Shown: piece after piece, positions 1 to 8,722 of the stretch | Position numbering within the stretch: position 1 is the first letter of the stretch | Layout: the number at the start of each line of letters is the position of its first letter | Source: Gammaproteobacteria bacterium | Lineage (GTDB): Bacteria > Pseudomonadota > Gammaproteobacteria > JAKDMP01 | Direction: 5' to 3' | Assembly: GCA_027018875.1 (NCBI GenBank) | Contig: JALUYA010000036.1 | Location: 1-45,754, forward strand | Length of the DNA: 45,754 nucleotides | Program-made: the position numbers and the translations under genes | Notes under the pieces: generated by a model | Told to the model about the DNA's origin: nothing | Databases searched by the model: none | What the model saw: only the letters and a program-made list of their open reading frames with translations

Positions 1-2
1 GC

Positions 3-345
3 ACGGAGCAGTCCTATGTGCACTGGATCAAGCGTTTTATCCTGTTTCATGAGAAACGGCATCCGCGCGAGATGGGTGCTGCCGAGATCGAGGCGTTTTT
101 GAGTGACTTGGCGGTGGCCCGGAATGTGGCCGCAAGTACTCAGAACCTGGCCCTGTCGGCCATTCTCTATCGCTAGGTGTTCGGCATCAAGCTGCCGCGG
201 CTGGGGAGGGTATCACCTGGGCGAGCAGCAGGTTCAGCGCGCGGCACGGAGCGCGGCGGGGCGGGCGGGACTGTCCAAGCCCGTTTCGTCACATGTGCTG
301 CGGCACTTGTTCGCGACGCATCTACTCGAGTCCGAATGGGTGACG
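3..345 (+). pseudogene. Remnant of an integron-type tyrosine recombinase
   Basis: Frame 3 from the window edge reads like the N-terminal SAM-like core-binding domain of integron integrases (YVHWIKRFILFHEKRHPREM, then AAEIEAFLSDLAV). It reaches an in-frame TAG after SAILYR near 174 and continues to GIKLPRLGRV. Frame 1 then resumes at about 220 with VQRAARSAAGRAGL and VSSHVLRHLFATHLLES, the C-terminal HxLRHxFATHLLE block holding a catalytic His and Arg. The stop, the frame change, loss of roughly 100 residues of the catalytic domain between the two blocks, and absence of the terminal Tyr region show that it is dead. The gene begins outside the window. Seen: the two motif blocks and the lesions. 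Inferred: IntI-like ancestry rather than XerC/D. Confidence 0.8.
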
Positions 346-368
346 GCGGGGATCGAGCCGGGGGGCTG

Positions 369-3056
369 TCAGCCGGTTGTTTGCAGGCCCCGGGCGATCC
401 CGTTCACGCCGGCTACCAGGGCCCGGAACAGCGGGCCGTTGGGCCGGCCTGCGTGACGCCAGCGTTTGAGTAGGTCGGCCTGGATCAGGCTCATGGGATC
501 GATATAGGGGTTGCGCAGGCGGATGGACAGGGCCAGGCGGGGATCGGCGGCCAGCAATTCGGAATGGCCGCTGAGGCGCAATACCCACTCGATACAGCGG
601 TCATGCTCCGCGACCAGCCGGGGAAAGAAGCGTTCGTGGAGCGGCCCGGCAAGCCGGGAGAAGCGTGCGGCGATCTCCATGTCGGTTTTTGCAAGCAGGG
701 TCTCCAGGTCTTCGAGCAGGGTGCGGAAGAACGGCCAGTCTCGCGCCATCTCCTCGATCTGCCCGATATCGCCGTTCGCGGCGGCCTGATCGAAGGCGCC
801 GGCGACGCCATACCAGCCCGGCAGACCCGAGCGGCATTGGGTCCAGGAAAACACCCAGGGGATGGCGCGCAGGCTCGCGATCCCCGCGTTTCTATTGCGC
901 CTCGGGGGGCGGGAGCCCAGGGACATTTTTTCGATCACGTCGATCGGGGTGGCGGCCCGGAAATAGGCGATGAAGTCGGGATCGGCGACTACCAGCGCCC
1001 GGTAGTGTTCCCGTCCGGCCCGGGCCAGGCGCCGCATCACCGGGCGCCACCGGGCCTCACGGGGTTCCGCGGGGCGCGGACACAGGCTGGCCTGAAGCAC
1101 CGCCCCGAGCGTCTGTTCCAGGGTGCGCAGGGCGATGGCGCGGATGCCGTATTTGCGGTGAATCATTTCGCCCTGCTCGGTGAAGCGCAGCCGCCCGTTG
1201 ACCGATCCGCGGGGGGCGGCGATGATCGCCCGCGAGGTTTTTCCGCCGCCGCGGCTGATCGATCCGCCGCGGCCGTGGAAGAAGGTCAATTCCACGCCAT
1301 GAGCCCGGGCCACCTCAAGCAGTTCCACCTGGGCGCGCTGCAAGGCCCAGCGCGAGGCCAGGTACCCCGCTTCCTTGCCGCTGTCGGAATAACCGAGCAT
1401 GATGATCTGGCGTTGGCCGCGCCCGGCCAGGTGACGGCGATACACGGGGTCGGTAAATAGGGCCTCGAACATGTCCGGCCCCCGCTGCAGGGCTTCCACG
1501 GTTTCCAGCAGCGGGGCGATGTCGAGCGGAACCCGGCCGCTGCCGTCCACCATCGCCCCGGCGCGTGCCAGGGCCAGTACGGTGAGAGGATCGGACGGCT
1601 TTTCCGCCATGCTGATGATGCAGGGGCCGAGCGCGGCGTCGCCGTAGGTTTTCCGGGCCGCGGCGAGTGCGGCGAATACCGCGATCATGGGATCGGCGGC
1701 GGCGCCCCGCAAAGGCGCGGCCGGCGCCGTGCCCGCGGCGAGGGCGCGGAGTCTAGGCAAGTCGGGGACCGAACCGCCACATAGTGTTGCCAGTGATTCG
1801 GTGAATACCCGCGCATGCTGGCGGGTATCGAGCCGGGCGAGGTGAAACCCGAAGCTGTGGATACGCCGGAGCAGTCGGCGCACCAGGAACAGTCCCGCGT
1901 GGACGCCTTGGTGCGCGCGCAGACTGGAGAGGATCAAACCGATATCCGCGGCGAATTCCCCGGGCTTGCCGTAGCCGCCCCGGCGGTTATTGCGGGTGGC
2001 TTCGAGCCGGGCCCGGATCAGGATCAGCAGGCAGCGGTAAGGCATGTTGCGGTGCCGCGGGCGGATGCCGGCGGCCGCCTCGGGAAGCCGGCGACGGTAG
2101 GCGGCAAGACGTGCCCGCACCGCCGGGCTTACTCCGACCCGATCGAGGGTCTGGCTCAGGGTTCGGGCGAGGCGGGCGCATTCCTGTTCGTAGCGTTCCA
2201 GGATCAGGCCTCGCTGGGCCCGCAAGGTTGCGCCGATGGTCGCGGCGTCGACATGGGGATTTCCATCCATGTCTCCGCCTACCCAGGTGCCGAAACCCAA
2301 AATCGGCAGGGCTTCGGGAGCCTGCCCGAAAACTTTTTCCATGGCGGCGGCGAGCGCCTCGTAGAATCGCGGCAAGATTCGATAGAGCGGGCCGGAAAGG
2401 TAGTAGCTCACATGCTCGAACTCGTCCTGTACTCCGGGCTTGATGGCGCTGGATTCGGCGGTTTGCCAACCGGCGCTCAGGGCCAGGCGGATTTGGGCCA
2501 TGTCGGCGGCGATCTCATCCGGGGTGCGGGGGCCGGTGAGGCCGTTGATCAGCCGCGCCGTGATTGTGCCGTCTTTTTCTAGCAACGAGTGACGAATCGC
2601 CTCGGTCGGGTGCGCGGTCAGTACCGGTTCGACGTCGAGGCGGGACAGGAGTTCAAGCACCTGCGCGGACGAAACCCCGGCCGCGGCCAGGCGGGTAAGC
2701 ACATCGGTGAGCCCCTCGGGTTGAGACCCCGCGCCTGCCAGCTGGTATTCGCGCCGGCGGCGGATGCGGTGTACCTGCTCGGCAATATTGGTGGTCTCGA
2801 AGTAGGTCGAGAAGGCGCGGCAGATCGCCTCGGCCTCCGCGGCGTGGATGCCCGCCAGGAGCCGGGCAAGAGAAGCAAGATCCAGGCCGGCTTCGCGGCG
2901 GGCTATGGCCGTTTGGCGTAGGGTTTCGATGCGCTCGTAGAAGGGCCGCCCAAGCTGCTCGACGAGCAGCTCGCCGACGAGATGCCCGAGGCGCCCGACA
3001 TCCTCTCGTAGCGGCTCATCGACGGGGCGGAATGCGACTTGCCTGATCGGGTCCAT
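369..3056 (-). CDS. ppc: Phosphoenolpyruvate carboxylase
   Basis: Carboxylates PEP with bicarbonate to oxaloacetate, the cytoplasmic anaplerotic step feeding the TCA cycle. The 895-residue length fits the family (E. coli 883). Visible motifs are VLTAHPTE at 145-152 with the catalytic His, GYSDSGKEAG near 553, the FHGRGGSISRGGG loop near 595, and FSWTQCRSGLPGWYG near 736. The allosteric-site regions LLAKTD and IRLRNPY are also present. The protein ends LQTTG where most bacterial enzymes end RNTG or QNTG, so the Asn that binds inhibitory aspartate in E. coli (N881) appears to be Thr. fumC lies 100 bp upstream on the same strand, and both act around oxaloacetate/malate. The 3' end stops about 25 bp from the dead recombinase. 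Confidence 0.98.
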   Translation of the reverse strand: MDPIRQVAFRPVDEPLREDVGRLGHLVGELLVEQLGRPFYERIETLRQTAIARREAGLDLASLARLLAGIHAAEAEAICRAFSTYFETTNIAEQVHRIRRRREYQLAGAGSQPEGLTDVLTRLAAAGVSSAQVLELLSRLDVEPVLTAHPTEAIRHSLLEKDGTITARLINGLTGPRTPDEIAADMAQIRLALSAGWQTAESSAIKPGVQDEFEHVSYYLSGPLYRILPRFYEALAAAMEKVFGQAPEALPILGFGTWVGGDMDGNPHVDAATIGATLRAQRGLILERYEQECARLARTLSQTLDRVGVSPAVRARLAAYRRRLPEAAAGIRPRHRNMPYRCLLILIRARLEATRNNRRGGYGKPGEFAADIGLILSSLRAHQGVHAGLFLVRRLLRRIHSFGFHLARLDTRQHARVFTESLATLCGGSVPDLPRLRALAAGTAPAAPLRGAAADPMIAVFAALAAARKTYGDAALGPCIISMAEKPSDPLTVLALARAGAMVDGSGRVPLDIAPLLETVEALQRGPDMFEALFTDPVYRRHLAGRGQRQIIMLGYSDSGKEAGYLASRWALQRAQVELLEVARAHGVELTFFHGRGGSISRGGGKTSRAIIAAPRGSVNGRLRFTEQGEMIHRKYGIRAIALRTLEQTLGAVLQASLCPRPAEPREARWRPVMRRLARAGREHYRALVVADPDFIAYFRAATPIDVIEKMSLGSRPPRRNRNAGIASLRAIPWVFSWTQCRSGLPGWYGVAGAFDQAAANGDIGQIEEMARDWPFFRTLLEDLETLLAKTDMEIAARFSRLAGPLHERFFPRLVAEHDRCIEWVLRLSGHSELLAADPRLALSIRLRNPYIDPMSLIQADLLKRWRHAGRPNGPLFRALVAGVNGIARGLQTTG

Positions 3057-3156
3057 GGGAAATTCTCCGTGCCGGAATGCCGGGTAGCAAGGGATCTTGG
3101 CCGGTTATCCCTCCGTCTGCATCGGGTTCGACCGCATGCCCGTGTCCCCGGATGGT

Positions 3157-4548
3157 TCAGGAGGGCCCGACCATTTTCGCGGGATCCATGATTCGATCGA
3201 ACTCCGCGGCCGTGACGTAGCCGAGTTTCAGGGCGGCCTGCTTGAGGGTGGTGTCATGCTCCATTGCATAATGGGCGATCCGCGCGGCCTTGTCGTAGCC
3301 GATCACGGGCGAAAGCGCCGTTACCAGCATCAGGGAGCGCTCGACATACTCGCGTATCTTCACCAGGTTGGGCCGGGTGCCGCGGACCAGGAAGCGGTTG
3401 AAGTTATGGCATCCATCACTCAGCAGGACCAGCGACTGCAACAAGTTATGAATTATGAGCGGCTTGTACACGTTCATGTCGAGCATCCCGCCGGCTCCAC
3501 CCAGGCCGATGGCTACGTCGTTGGCCATGACCTGGCTGCAGAGCATCGTCATGGCCTCGGTCTGGGTGGGGTTGACCTTGCCCGGCATGATCGACGAGCC
3601 GGGCTCGTTCTCGGGGATCAGCAGTTCGTAAAGGCCGGCCCGCGGACCGCAGCTGAGCAGGCGGATGTCGTTGGCGATCTTGTACAGCGCGACCGCCAGC
3701 AGGCGCAGGCTGCCGGACAGATAAACCAGGGCGTCGTGCGCGCCTTGCACGGTGAATTTGTTGGGGGCGCTCACGAAGGGCAACCCGGTGAGTTTGGCGA
3801 TCTCGGCGGCTCCGGCCGCGGCAAAGCCAGGCGGTGCATTGATGCCGGTGCCCACGGCGGTGCCGCCCAGGGCCAGCCGGTAGGTGCCGGGCAAGGCGTT
3901 GTCGATCGCCTCGATGGCGTCGCCCAGCTGACCGGCATAGCCCGACCATTCCTGGCCCAGGGTGAGCGGAGTTGCATCCTGCATGTGAGTGCGCCCGATT
4001 TTCACGATCTCCCGCCATTGCCCGGACTTTTCCAGGATTGCGGCGTGCAACTCGTGCACCGGCGGCAACAGGCGCTTGACGGTGGTGACGGCCGCGGCGA
4101 TATACATGGCCGTGGGGAAGGTATCGTTCGAGGACTGCGACATGTTGACGTGGTCGTTGGGGTGTACCGGGCGCTTGGAGCCCAGCGGCGTGCCGGCCAA
4201 TTGGCAGCAGCGGTTGGAGATTACCTCGTTCAGGTTCATGTTGAACTGGGTGCCGCTACCCGTCATCCAGACATGCAGCGGGAACATGTCGCGGTGCCGG
4301 CCCGCAAGGATCTCGTCGCAGACGCGGACGATCAATTCGTGGCGTTGGTCGTCGAGCCGACCCAGGGTGTGGTTGACGTTTGCGGATGCCTTTTTAAGAA
4401 TGGCATAGGCGTCGATCATCTCCACGGGGATCAGTTCGCGGCCGATGCTGAAGTGTTCCAGGGAGCGGGCGGTCTGGGCTCCCCAAAGCTTGTCGGCCGG
4501 AACCCGGACCGTCCCCAGGCTGTCGGTTTCTTCGCGAAAATCGGTCAT
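3157..4548 (-). CDS. fumC: Class II fumarate hydratase
   Basis: Interconverts fumarate and L-malate in the TCA cycle as an oxygen-stable, iron-independent homotetramer. The 463 residues match the family length. It carries the superfamily signature [11 protein letters not shown] (about 316-326), whose flexible serine loop contains the catalytic base. [16 protein letters not shown] (about 184-199) holds the active-site His, and [10 protein letters not shown] (about 137) forms the substrate pocket. The ATG start gives the expected N-terminus ending in [13 protein letters not shown]. It is transcribed toward ppc and diverges from the DedA gene across 174 bp. The main alternative, aspartate ammonia-lyase, is less likely given the full FumC motif set. 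Confidence 0.97.
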   Translation of the reverse strand: MTDFREETDSLGTVRVPADKLWGAQTARSLEHFSIGRELIPVEMIDAYAILKKASANVNHTLGRLDDQRHELIVRVCDEILAGRHRDMFPLHVWMTGSGTQFNMNLNEVISNRCCQLAGTPLGSKRPVHPNDHVNMSQSSNDTFPTAMYIAAAVTTVKRLLPPVHELHAAILEKSGQWREIVKIGRTHMQDATPLTLGQEWSGYAGQLGDAIEAIDNALPGTYRLALGGTAVGTGINAPPGFAAAGAAEIAKLTGLPFVSAPNKFTVQGAHDALVYLSGSLRLLAVALYKIANDIRLLSCGPRAGLYELLIPENEPGSSIMPGKVNPTQTEAMTMLCSQVMANDVAIGLGGAGGMLDMNVYKPLIIHNLLQSLVLLSDGCHNFNRFLVRGTRPNLVKIREYVERSLMLVTALSPVIGYDKAARIAHYAMEHDTTLKQAALKLGYVTAAEFDRIMDPAKMVGPS

Positions 4549-4722
4549 GGGCGGTTACCTGTTGGTGAAATGGGGCGATGTCGCTTTAACCCGGTGATAT
4601 TTCCCCGGATTTCCTACCATCTAGTTTACACAGATTGCAAAATCCGGCTGGTTCCGGTGAGCGGGTGCGCCGCGGCTGAAGCGGGGCTGATAGGATAGGC
4701 GGCATTACATCGGAACCCGGCG

Positions 4723-5370
4723 ATGACGGCAATAATCGCGGCAATTCAACCTTATCTCGAACGTTTTGGTTATCCGGTGTTGTTCCTGGTGATTTTTATC
4801 GAGAGCTTTGGCGTTCCGGCTCCCGGGCAAACCCTGCTCATCGCCGCGGCGCTGCTCGCCGCGGGCGGCAACCTCCATATCGCCGGCGTGCTCGTAACGG
4901 CCTATCTGGCCGCGGTAATCGGCGATGCCATCGGCTGGGTCATCGGGGCGCGGGGCGGGCGCCGCTTGATTCTTCGCTACGGCAAGCGCTTCGGCCTGAC
5001 CCGCCGGCGCTACCGCCTGCTGCATCTGCGCTTTAATCGCCACGGCGCCTGGTTTGTCACCTTCGCGCGGTTCTTCGATCTCTTGCGCCAGATCAACGGA
5101 TTACTTGCCGGTTCGGCGGATATGCCCTTTCTACGGTTTTTGCTCTACAACAATCTCGGGGCGGCGTTGTGGGTGGGCTTGTGGGGGCTGGGAGCCTATT
5201 TTCTCGGGCGCGGCATGAAGGAGGTTGTCGGGCACTACGAGGTGGTGGTGACCTGGATCATGCTGGTCGTGGCCGGCATCGGCCTGGTAACGGGCCTGGT
5301 CTGGCTGGCGCGCCGGCTGTATCGGCGCCGGCGTGGCGCGGTGAAAGAGCCGACTTCAGGGCCGAACTGA
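4723..5370 (+). CDS. DedA-family inner-membrane protein
   Basis: A 215-residue polytopic protein of the DedA/SNARE-associated (VTT) family. Members support envelope integrity and are implicated in lipid-carrier flipping and proton-motive-force homeostasis. The signature stretches are FIESFGVPAPGQTLL (residues about 26-40), the reentrant-loop segment with conserved acidic Glu and Pro-Gly, and FARFFDLLRQINGLLAG (about 112-128), which holds the two conserved arginines. NNLGAALW and two or more C-terminal hydrophobic helices follow, then a basic tail RRLYRRRRG. It diverges from fumC, and its last 15 bp overlap the convergent end of the DUF2891 gene. Its substrate cannot be read from the sequence. 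Confidence 0.9.
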   Translation: MTAIIAAIQPYLERFGYPVLFLVIFIESFGVPAPGQTLLIAAALLAAGGNLHIAGVLVTAYLAAVIGDAIGWVIGARGGRRLILRYGKRFGLTRRRYRLLHLRFNRHGAWFVTFARFFDLLRQINGLLAGSADMPFLRFLLYNNLGAALWVGLWGLGAYFLGRGMKEVVGHYEVVVTWIMLVVAGIGLVTGLVWLARRLYRRRRGAVKEPTSGPN

Positions 5371-6405
5371 TTCATCGTGAGGTTGGGGCACCGGGATATG
5401 GCGCCAGGAGGGATGCTCCAGGCAATCCAGGGCAAAGGTGGGCAACCAGTGGCTGGCCGCGTAATCGGGGCGTAACGCTGCGGCGAGCCCGGCCCTGCGA
5501 TGTTCCCAGGCGGTGGCGGCCAGCGTCCGGCACAGGCGCCGTTCCGCCGTCGTGGCCGCGGCCAACGCGGCCAGCATCCAGGCGCGGCTCAGGTTGAGCC
5601 CCGTGAGGTGGGCCAATTTGTAGTCCACGGATTCGGGCATGACCACGGGGGAGAATGCCCGCTTGCCGTCGCGGGGTAGATCAGGCAGAAAGGCTTGCAA
5701 CCAGGGAAGGAATTCCACGGGTGGCAATACCCGGCGCATCAGGTCGGCTTCGGCCAGTGCGGGGGAAATGAAATCGTGCCCCGAGGGTTCCCACGCGAGG
5801 GAAGCCGCGTGGTCGGGCACATAGAACCGCAGTGCCGCCGAGCGGATCGCCGCGGTGATGGCCGTTTGACCCCGGGCGCGGGCCCAATCAAGCAACCAGC
5901 CGAGGCTCAAGGCGGTATTGGTGTGTTCGCCGCTGCGCACGGCATAGGGTAGCTGCATCAGCCAGGGCTCGATCCTTTGGCCGACCAGGGCAACGAGCGG
6001 CTGGAGCGCGGTGCGCTGCTCGGGAAGATCATCGAGTGCGAGTTCGAGCCGGACCAGCCAGCCCCAGCCATAGGGGCGCTCGAAGCCCCGGCGTCCCGGC
6101 GCCTGGAAGTAAGCCAGTTCGGCGGCGATCTTTTCCGGAGTCAGGTTTTGCTTCAAGCGCATCGCCGCCCGGGCGACGAACCGGGCATCGGGGAAGCGGT
6201 GTATCAATCGCGCCAGCAGCCAATGGTTATGCACCGCCGAGTGCCAGTCCAGCGAACCGTAAAAGGCGGGATGCAGTTTGCGGGGGATGGCCGCATCGGC
6301 GGCGCTGTTCAGGAAGTGGGTCAGGTGATTCGGGTACTCGCGCCGGCTTGCATCGAGCGCCATATCGGCCAGGCGTGCCGCCAGTTCCGGGGTGAGGGAA
6401 TCCAC
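5356..6405 (-). CDS. DUF2891 family protein
   Basis: A soluble protein of 349 residues recognised from the DUF2891 core: HPAFYGSLDWHSAVHNHWLL (about residues 45-64), followed by an all-helical repeat-like body. Family members are about 330-350 residues and their biochemistry is not established. The His-rich DWHSAVHNHW segment looks like an active or metal site, which is inference. The start at 6405 is GTG, with an in-frame ATG 16 codons in as an alternative. It lies downstream of the MBL–AcuI pair with a 53-bp gap and may share their transcript. The 3' end overlaps the DedA gene by 15 bp in convergent orientation. Confidence 0.82.
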   Translation of the reverse strand: MDSLTPELAARLADMALDASRREYPNHLTHFLNSAADAAIPRKLHPAFYGSLDWHSAVHNHWLLARLIHRFPDARFVARAAMRLKQNLTPEKIAAELAYFQAPGRRGFERPYGWGWLVRLELALDDLPEQRTALQPLVALVGQRIEPWLMQLPYAVRSGEHTNTALSLGWLLDWARARGQTAITAAIRSAALRFYVPDHAASLAWEPSGHDFISPALAEADLMRRVLPPVEFLPWLQAFLPDLPRDGKRAFSPVVMPESVDYKLAHLTGLNLSRAWMLAALAAATTAERRLCRTLAATAWEHRRAGLAAALRPDYAASHWLPTFALDCLEHPSWRHIPVPQPHDESVRP

Positions 6406-6458
6406 CTAACGGAAAATTTTGCGCCTGTTGGGGCACAAGGGATGGGGACGCGGCGGGA

Positions 6459-7463
6459 TCATGGTTTGCCTATACGCACAACGGTTCGCCCGGGCTGCGC
6501 CCGGCCGGCGAGCATCGGTTCGATCGAGTCCATGATGTCGGCGAGGGCGATTTCCCGGCCGGCAATGCGGTCGAGCAGATCCCGATCGAGGGTGCGAGCC
6601 AGGTTTTCCCAGGTTTTTATCCGTAGCGGGCGGGGCGTGGCCATCGAGTTGATGCCGAGTAGGCTGACCCCGCGCAGAATGAACGGGTAGACGCTGGCGG
6701 TAAAGGTATCGCCGCCCGCATTGCCGATTGCCGCGATATTGCCCCACCAGTCGGTTACCGCCAGGAGCCGCGGCAGCAACTCTCCCCCGACGGTGTCGAC
6801 CGCACCCGCATAGTGCGCACTTTCCAGGGGGCGCGCTCCCATGTCCGAATCCCCGGGAGCAATCACTTCCCGGGCCCCGAGTCCGCGCAGCCAGTCATGG
6901 GCCGAGGGTTTGGAGCTGAAGGCCACTACCCGGTAACCGCGGCGGGAAAAATAGGCCACGGCCAGGCTGCCCGCACCGCCGCTGGCACCGGTCACCGCAA
7001 TCGGTCCGGCCGTTGGCTGTTGGCCGTTGGTTTCCATGCGGTAGCAGGCCAGGGCGGCGGTGAATCCGGCGGTACCGATCTGCATTGCCGAACGGGTGTC
7101 GAGTCCGTTGGGAAGGGGAATCACGTATTCTCCGGCGATGCGGACAAAGGCGGAAAATCCGCCGTCGGTCTCTTCGCCGAGGCCGCAACCGGTAACCAGC
7201 ACGTGATCTCCCGGTTTGAAGCGGGGATCGGTACTGGATTCGATTCGACCGGCGACGTCGATACCGGCAATCAGCGGGAAGTGACGCAGGATTTTACCCC
7301 GGCCCGAAAGTGCCAGCGCGTCCTTGTAGTTGAGGCTCGAGTACTCGGCGCGGATGAGGACCTCGCCGGGCCCGAGATCGTGCAGGGACAGCAGTTCGTA
7401 GCGCGGCTCGATCCGACCCGCGTTACGATGAACCCGCCAGGCGTGGAAAGGGGTTGAACTCAT
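6459..7463 (-). CDS. acuI: YhdH/YhfP-type quinone oxidoreductase (acrylyl-CoA reductase AcuI-like)
   Basis: An MDR-superfamily NADPH-dependent reductase of 334 residues. AcuI/YhdH members reduce acryloyl-CoA to propionyl-CoA, a detoxifying step in 3-hydroxypropionate, DMSP and acrylate metabolism. Motifs are SSLNYKDALALSG (about 42-54), the GroES-fold Gly-Asp segment PLIAGIDVAGRI, GDHVLVTGCGLG, and the Rossmann loop VTGASGGAGSLAV (about 157-169). The C-terminal NSMATP and GRTVVRI are typical of this subfamily. No zinc-ligand cysteine set is seen, as expected for the family. Its ATG overlaps the stop of the upstream MBL gene by 4 bp (ATGA at 7460-7463), indicating translational coupling. The exact in vivo substrate is inferred from family only. 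Confidence 0.88.
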   Translation of the reverse strand: MSSTPFHAWRVHRNAGRIEPRYELLSLHDLGPGEVLIRAEYSSLNYKDALALSGRGKILRHFPLIAGIDVAGRIESSTDPRFKPGDHVLVTGCGLGEETDGGFSAFVRIAGEYVIPLPNGLDTRSAMQIGTAGFTAALACYRMETNGQQPTAGPIAVTGASGGAGSLAVAYFSRRGYRVVAFSSKPSAHDWLRGLGAREVIAPGDSDMGARPLESAHYAGAVDTVGGELLPRLLAVTDWWGNIAAIGNAGGDTFTASVYPFILRGVSLLGINSMATPRPLRIKTWENLARTLDRDLLDRIAGREIALADIMDSIEPMLAGRAQPGRTVVRIGKP

Positions 7464-8428
7464 GACCGGCTCGGCAAATGCATACGGCGATGATACCAGG
7501 CAAGCAGGCCCGACGCATTCAATTTCATATCCGCCGCCAGCCAGGTTTCGCGGATCTCGGGAGTTGCCGCCGAGCCGTGGGCCTTGAGCCGCGCGGTGAG
7601 ATAGTCGCGCAGGGCGTGGTAGGTGCTTTCCCCGGGGGATTCGGATTTCGCCTCGGCCTCGGTAACGGCCACGTAGTGGGCGATATCATGCTGCAGATCT
7701 CCGGCGAGGCGGGCGATGTCGCGTACCTCGCTGTAGTGGGTCAGGTAGATCGCCTGGGGTTCGAGAGCCACGATCCGGTCAATCGAGGCGCGCATTTGGT
7801 CCGGATCGAACTGGGTCGGCGTGGTGGTGGGGAAGATAAACGGTTTGCCCGCGGGGTCGTCGAAAACCCGGTAGGAGATGCCGAAAGCGTCTCCGGAGAA
7901 GACCGAGTTTGCTGCCTGATCGTAGATGGCAAGATGATGCAGCGCATGGCCCGGGGTATACAGGAATTCGAAATGCGAGCCGCCGAGGGTTATCCGCTCT
8001 CCATCGCTCACGCTTAGCACCCGCTCGGCGGGGATGGGTATCAGTTTCCCGTAGTGGGCATCATAGGCCGAGTCACCATAAACGGCGCGGGTGCCGGCCT
8101 CGAGTCTGGATGGATCGATCAGGTGTGGGGCGCCCCGGGGGTGGGTCAGCACGCGCGCATTAGGCAGGGCTTGCAGCAGTTTTCCTGCCCCGCCGGCATG
8201 GTCCAGATGGACGTGGGTAATAAATACGTAGTCGATATCTTCGCGTGCCAGGCCCAATGTTTCCAGGGCGGCCAGCAAACGGGGGACACTGGAGTTGGCG
8301 CCCACATCGACGAAGGCCGCGCGCGCGTTACGCACGATCAGGTGGCTGGCAGCGACACCCGAACGGACGTAATGGGTGTCGATGGCATGAATACCGTGAG
8401 GAAATTTGCGGATTGATGGGGTTGTCAA
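7460..8428 (-). CDS. MBL-fold metallohydrolase
   Basis: A metallo-beta-lactamase-fold hydrolase of 322 residues. The zinc motif HVHLDHAGG (HxHxDH, about 72-80) is followed by a downstream His in YTPGHALHHL and the bridging Asp in FSGDAFG. A further metal-ligand His candidate lies in YLTHYSEV. The N-terminus (GIHAID…YVR…ASHLIV) matches the general hydrolase group that includes glyoxalase-II-like enzymes, but the substrate is unknown. The likely start is TTG at 8428, preceded by the purine-rich GGGGAAGAGC. No ATG lies near the conserved N-terminus. It is coupled to acuI by ATGA, so a thioester or small-metabolite detoxification role beside AcuI is a reasonable inference. Confidence 0.85.
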   Translation of the reverse strand: MTTPSIRKFPHGIHAIDTHYVRSGVAASHLIVRNARAAFVDVGANSSVPRLLAALETLGLAREDIDYVFITHVHLDHAGGAGKLLQALPNARVLTHPRGAPHLIDPSRLEAGTRAVYGDSAYDAHYGKLIPIPAERVLSVSDGERITLGGSHFEFLYTPGHALHHLAIYDQAANSVFSGDAFGISYRVFDDPAGKPFIFPTTTPTQFDPDQMRASIDRIVALEPQAIYLTHYSEVRDIARLAGDLQHDIAHYVAVTEAEAKSESPGESTYHALRDYLTARLKAHGSAATPEIRETWLAADMKLNASGLLAWYHRRMHLPSRS

Positions 8429-8620
8429 AGCTCTTCCCCGAATGATGTGATCCTTCGATTCTACACAAGATGCTTACATTGCGGCCGCGGGCCGGGTATA
8501 GTCGCACCCATGACGGTAATGCCCGGCGATTGAAAACGCCGCCGCAGGGGCGGAGATTTATCCGCCGGACTGATATGCGGACCGGGGTCCGGTCACCGGG
8601 AGTCGTTTTGGCGGGTTGCA

Positions 8621-8649
8621 CTTGCCTTTTGGAATATCCGCCCTCACAT
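8621..8649 (+). promoter_or_regulatory. Possible heat-shock-type promoter upstream of lon
   Basis: In the 294-bp gap 8429-8722 before lon, CTTGCCT (8621-8627) is followed 14 bp later by CCTCACAT (8642-8649). This partly matches the sigma-32 pattern CTTGAAA-N11-16-CCCCATNT (4/7 and 5/7). E. coli lon is sigma-32 dependent, which is why this weak match is noted. The rest of the gap shows no gene that I can support. Confidence 0.25.
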
Positions 8650-8722
8650 CATTAGCCAGTTCTCGGTAGAGGACGGCCTTGGGACAGCGGATACATGTTT
8701 TAATTAGCCAAGTAGTCAAGCC

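Noticed and set aside
564-1460. 298-codon frame antisense to ppc, and another at 1815-2582
   Set aside because: High-GC shadow frames; they contain no family motif and ppc is fully supported.
3097-4698. 533-codon open frame antisense to fumC
   Set aside because: It mirrors the codon-position GC bias of fumC and has no recognisable domain; fumC motifs are complete on the other strand.
8601-8630. Possible sigma-54 promoter (TGGC…TTGC) upstream of lon
   Set aside because: The GG and GC elements are 12 bp apart instead of 10.
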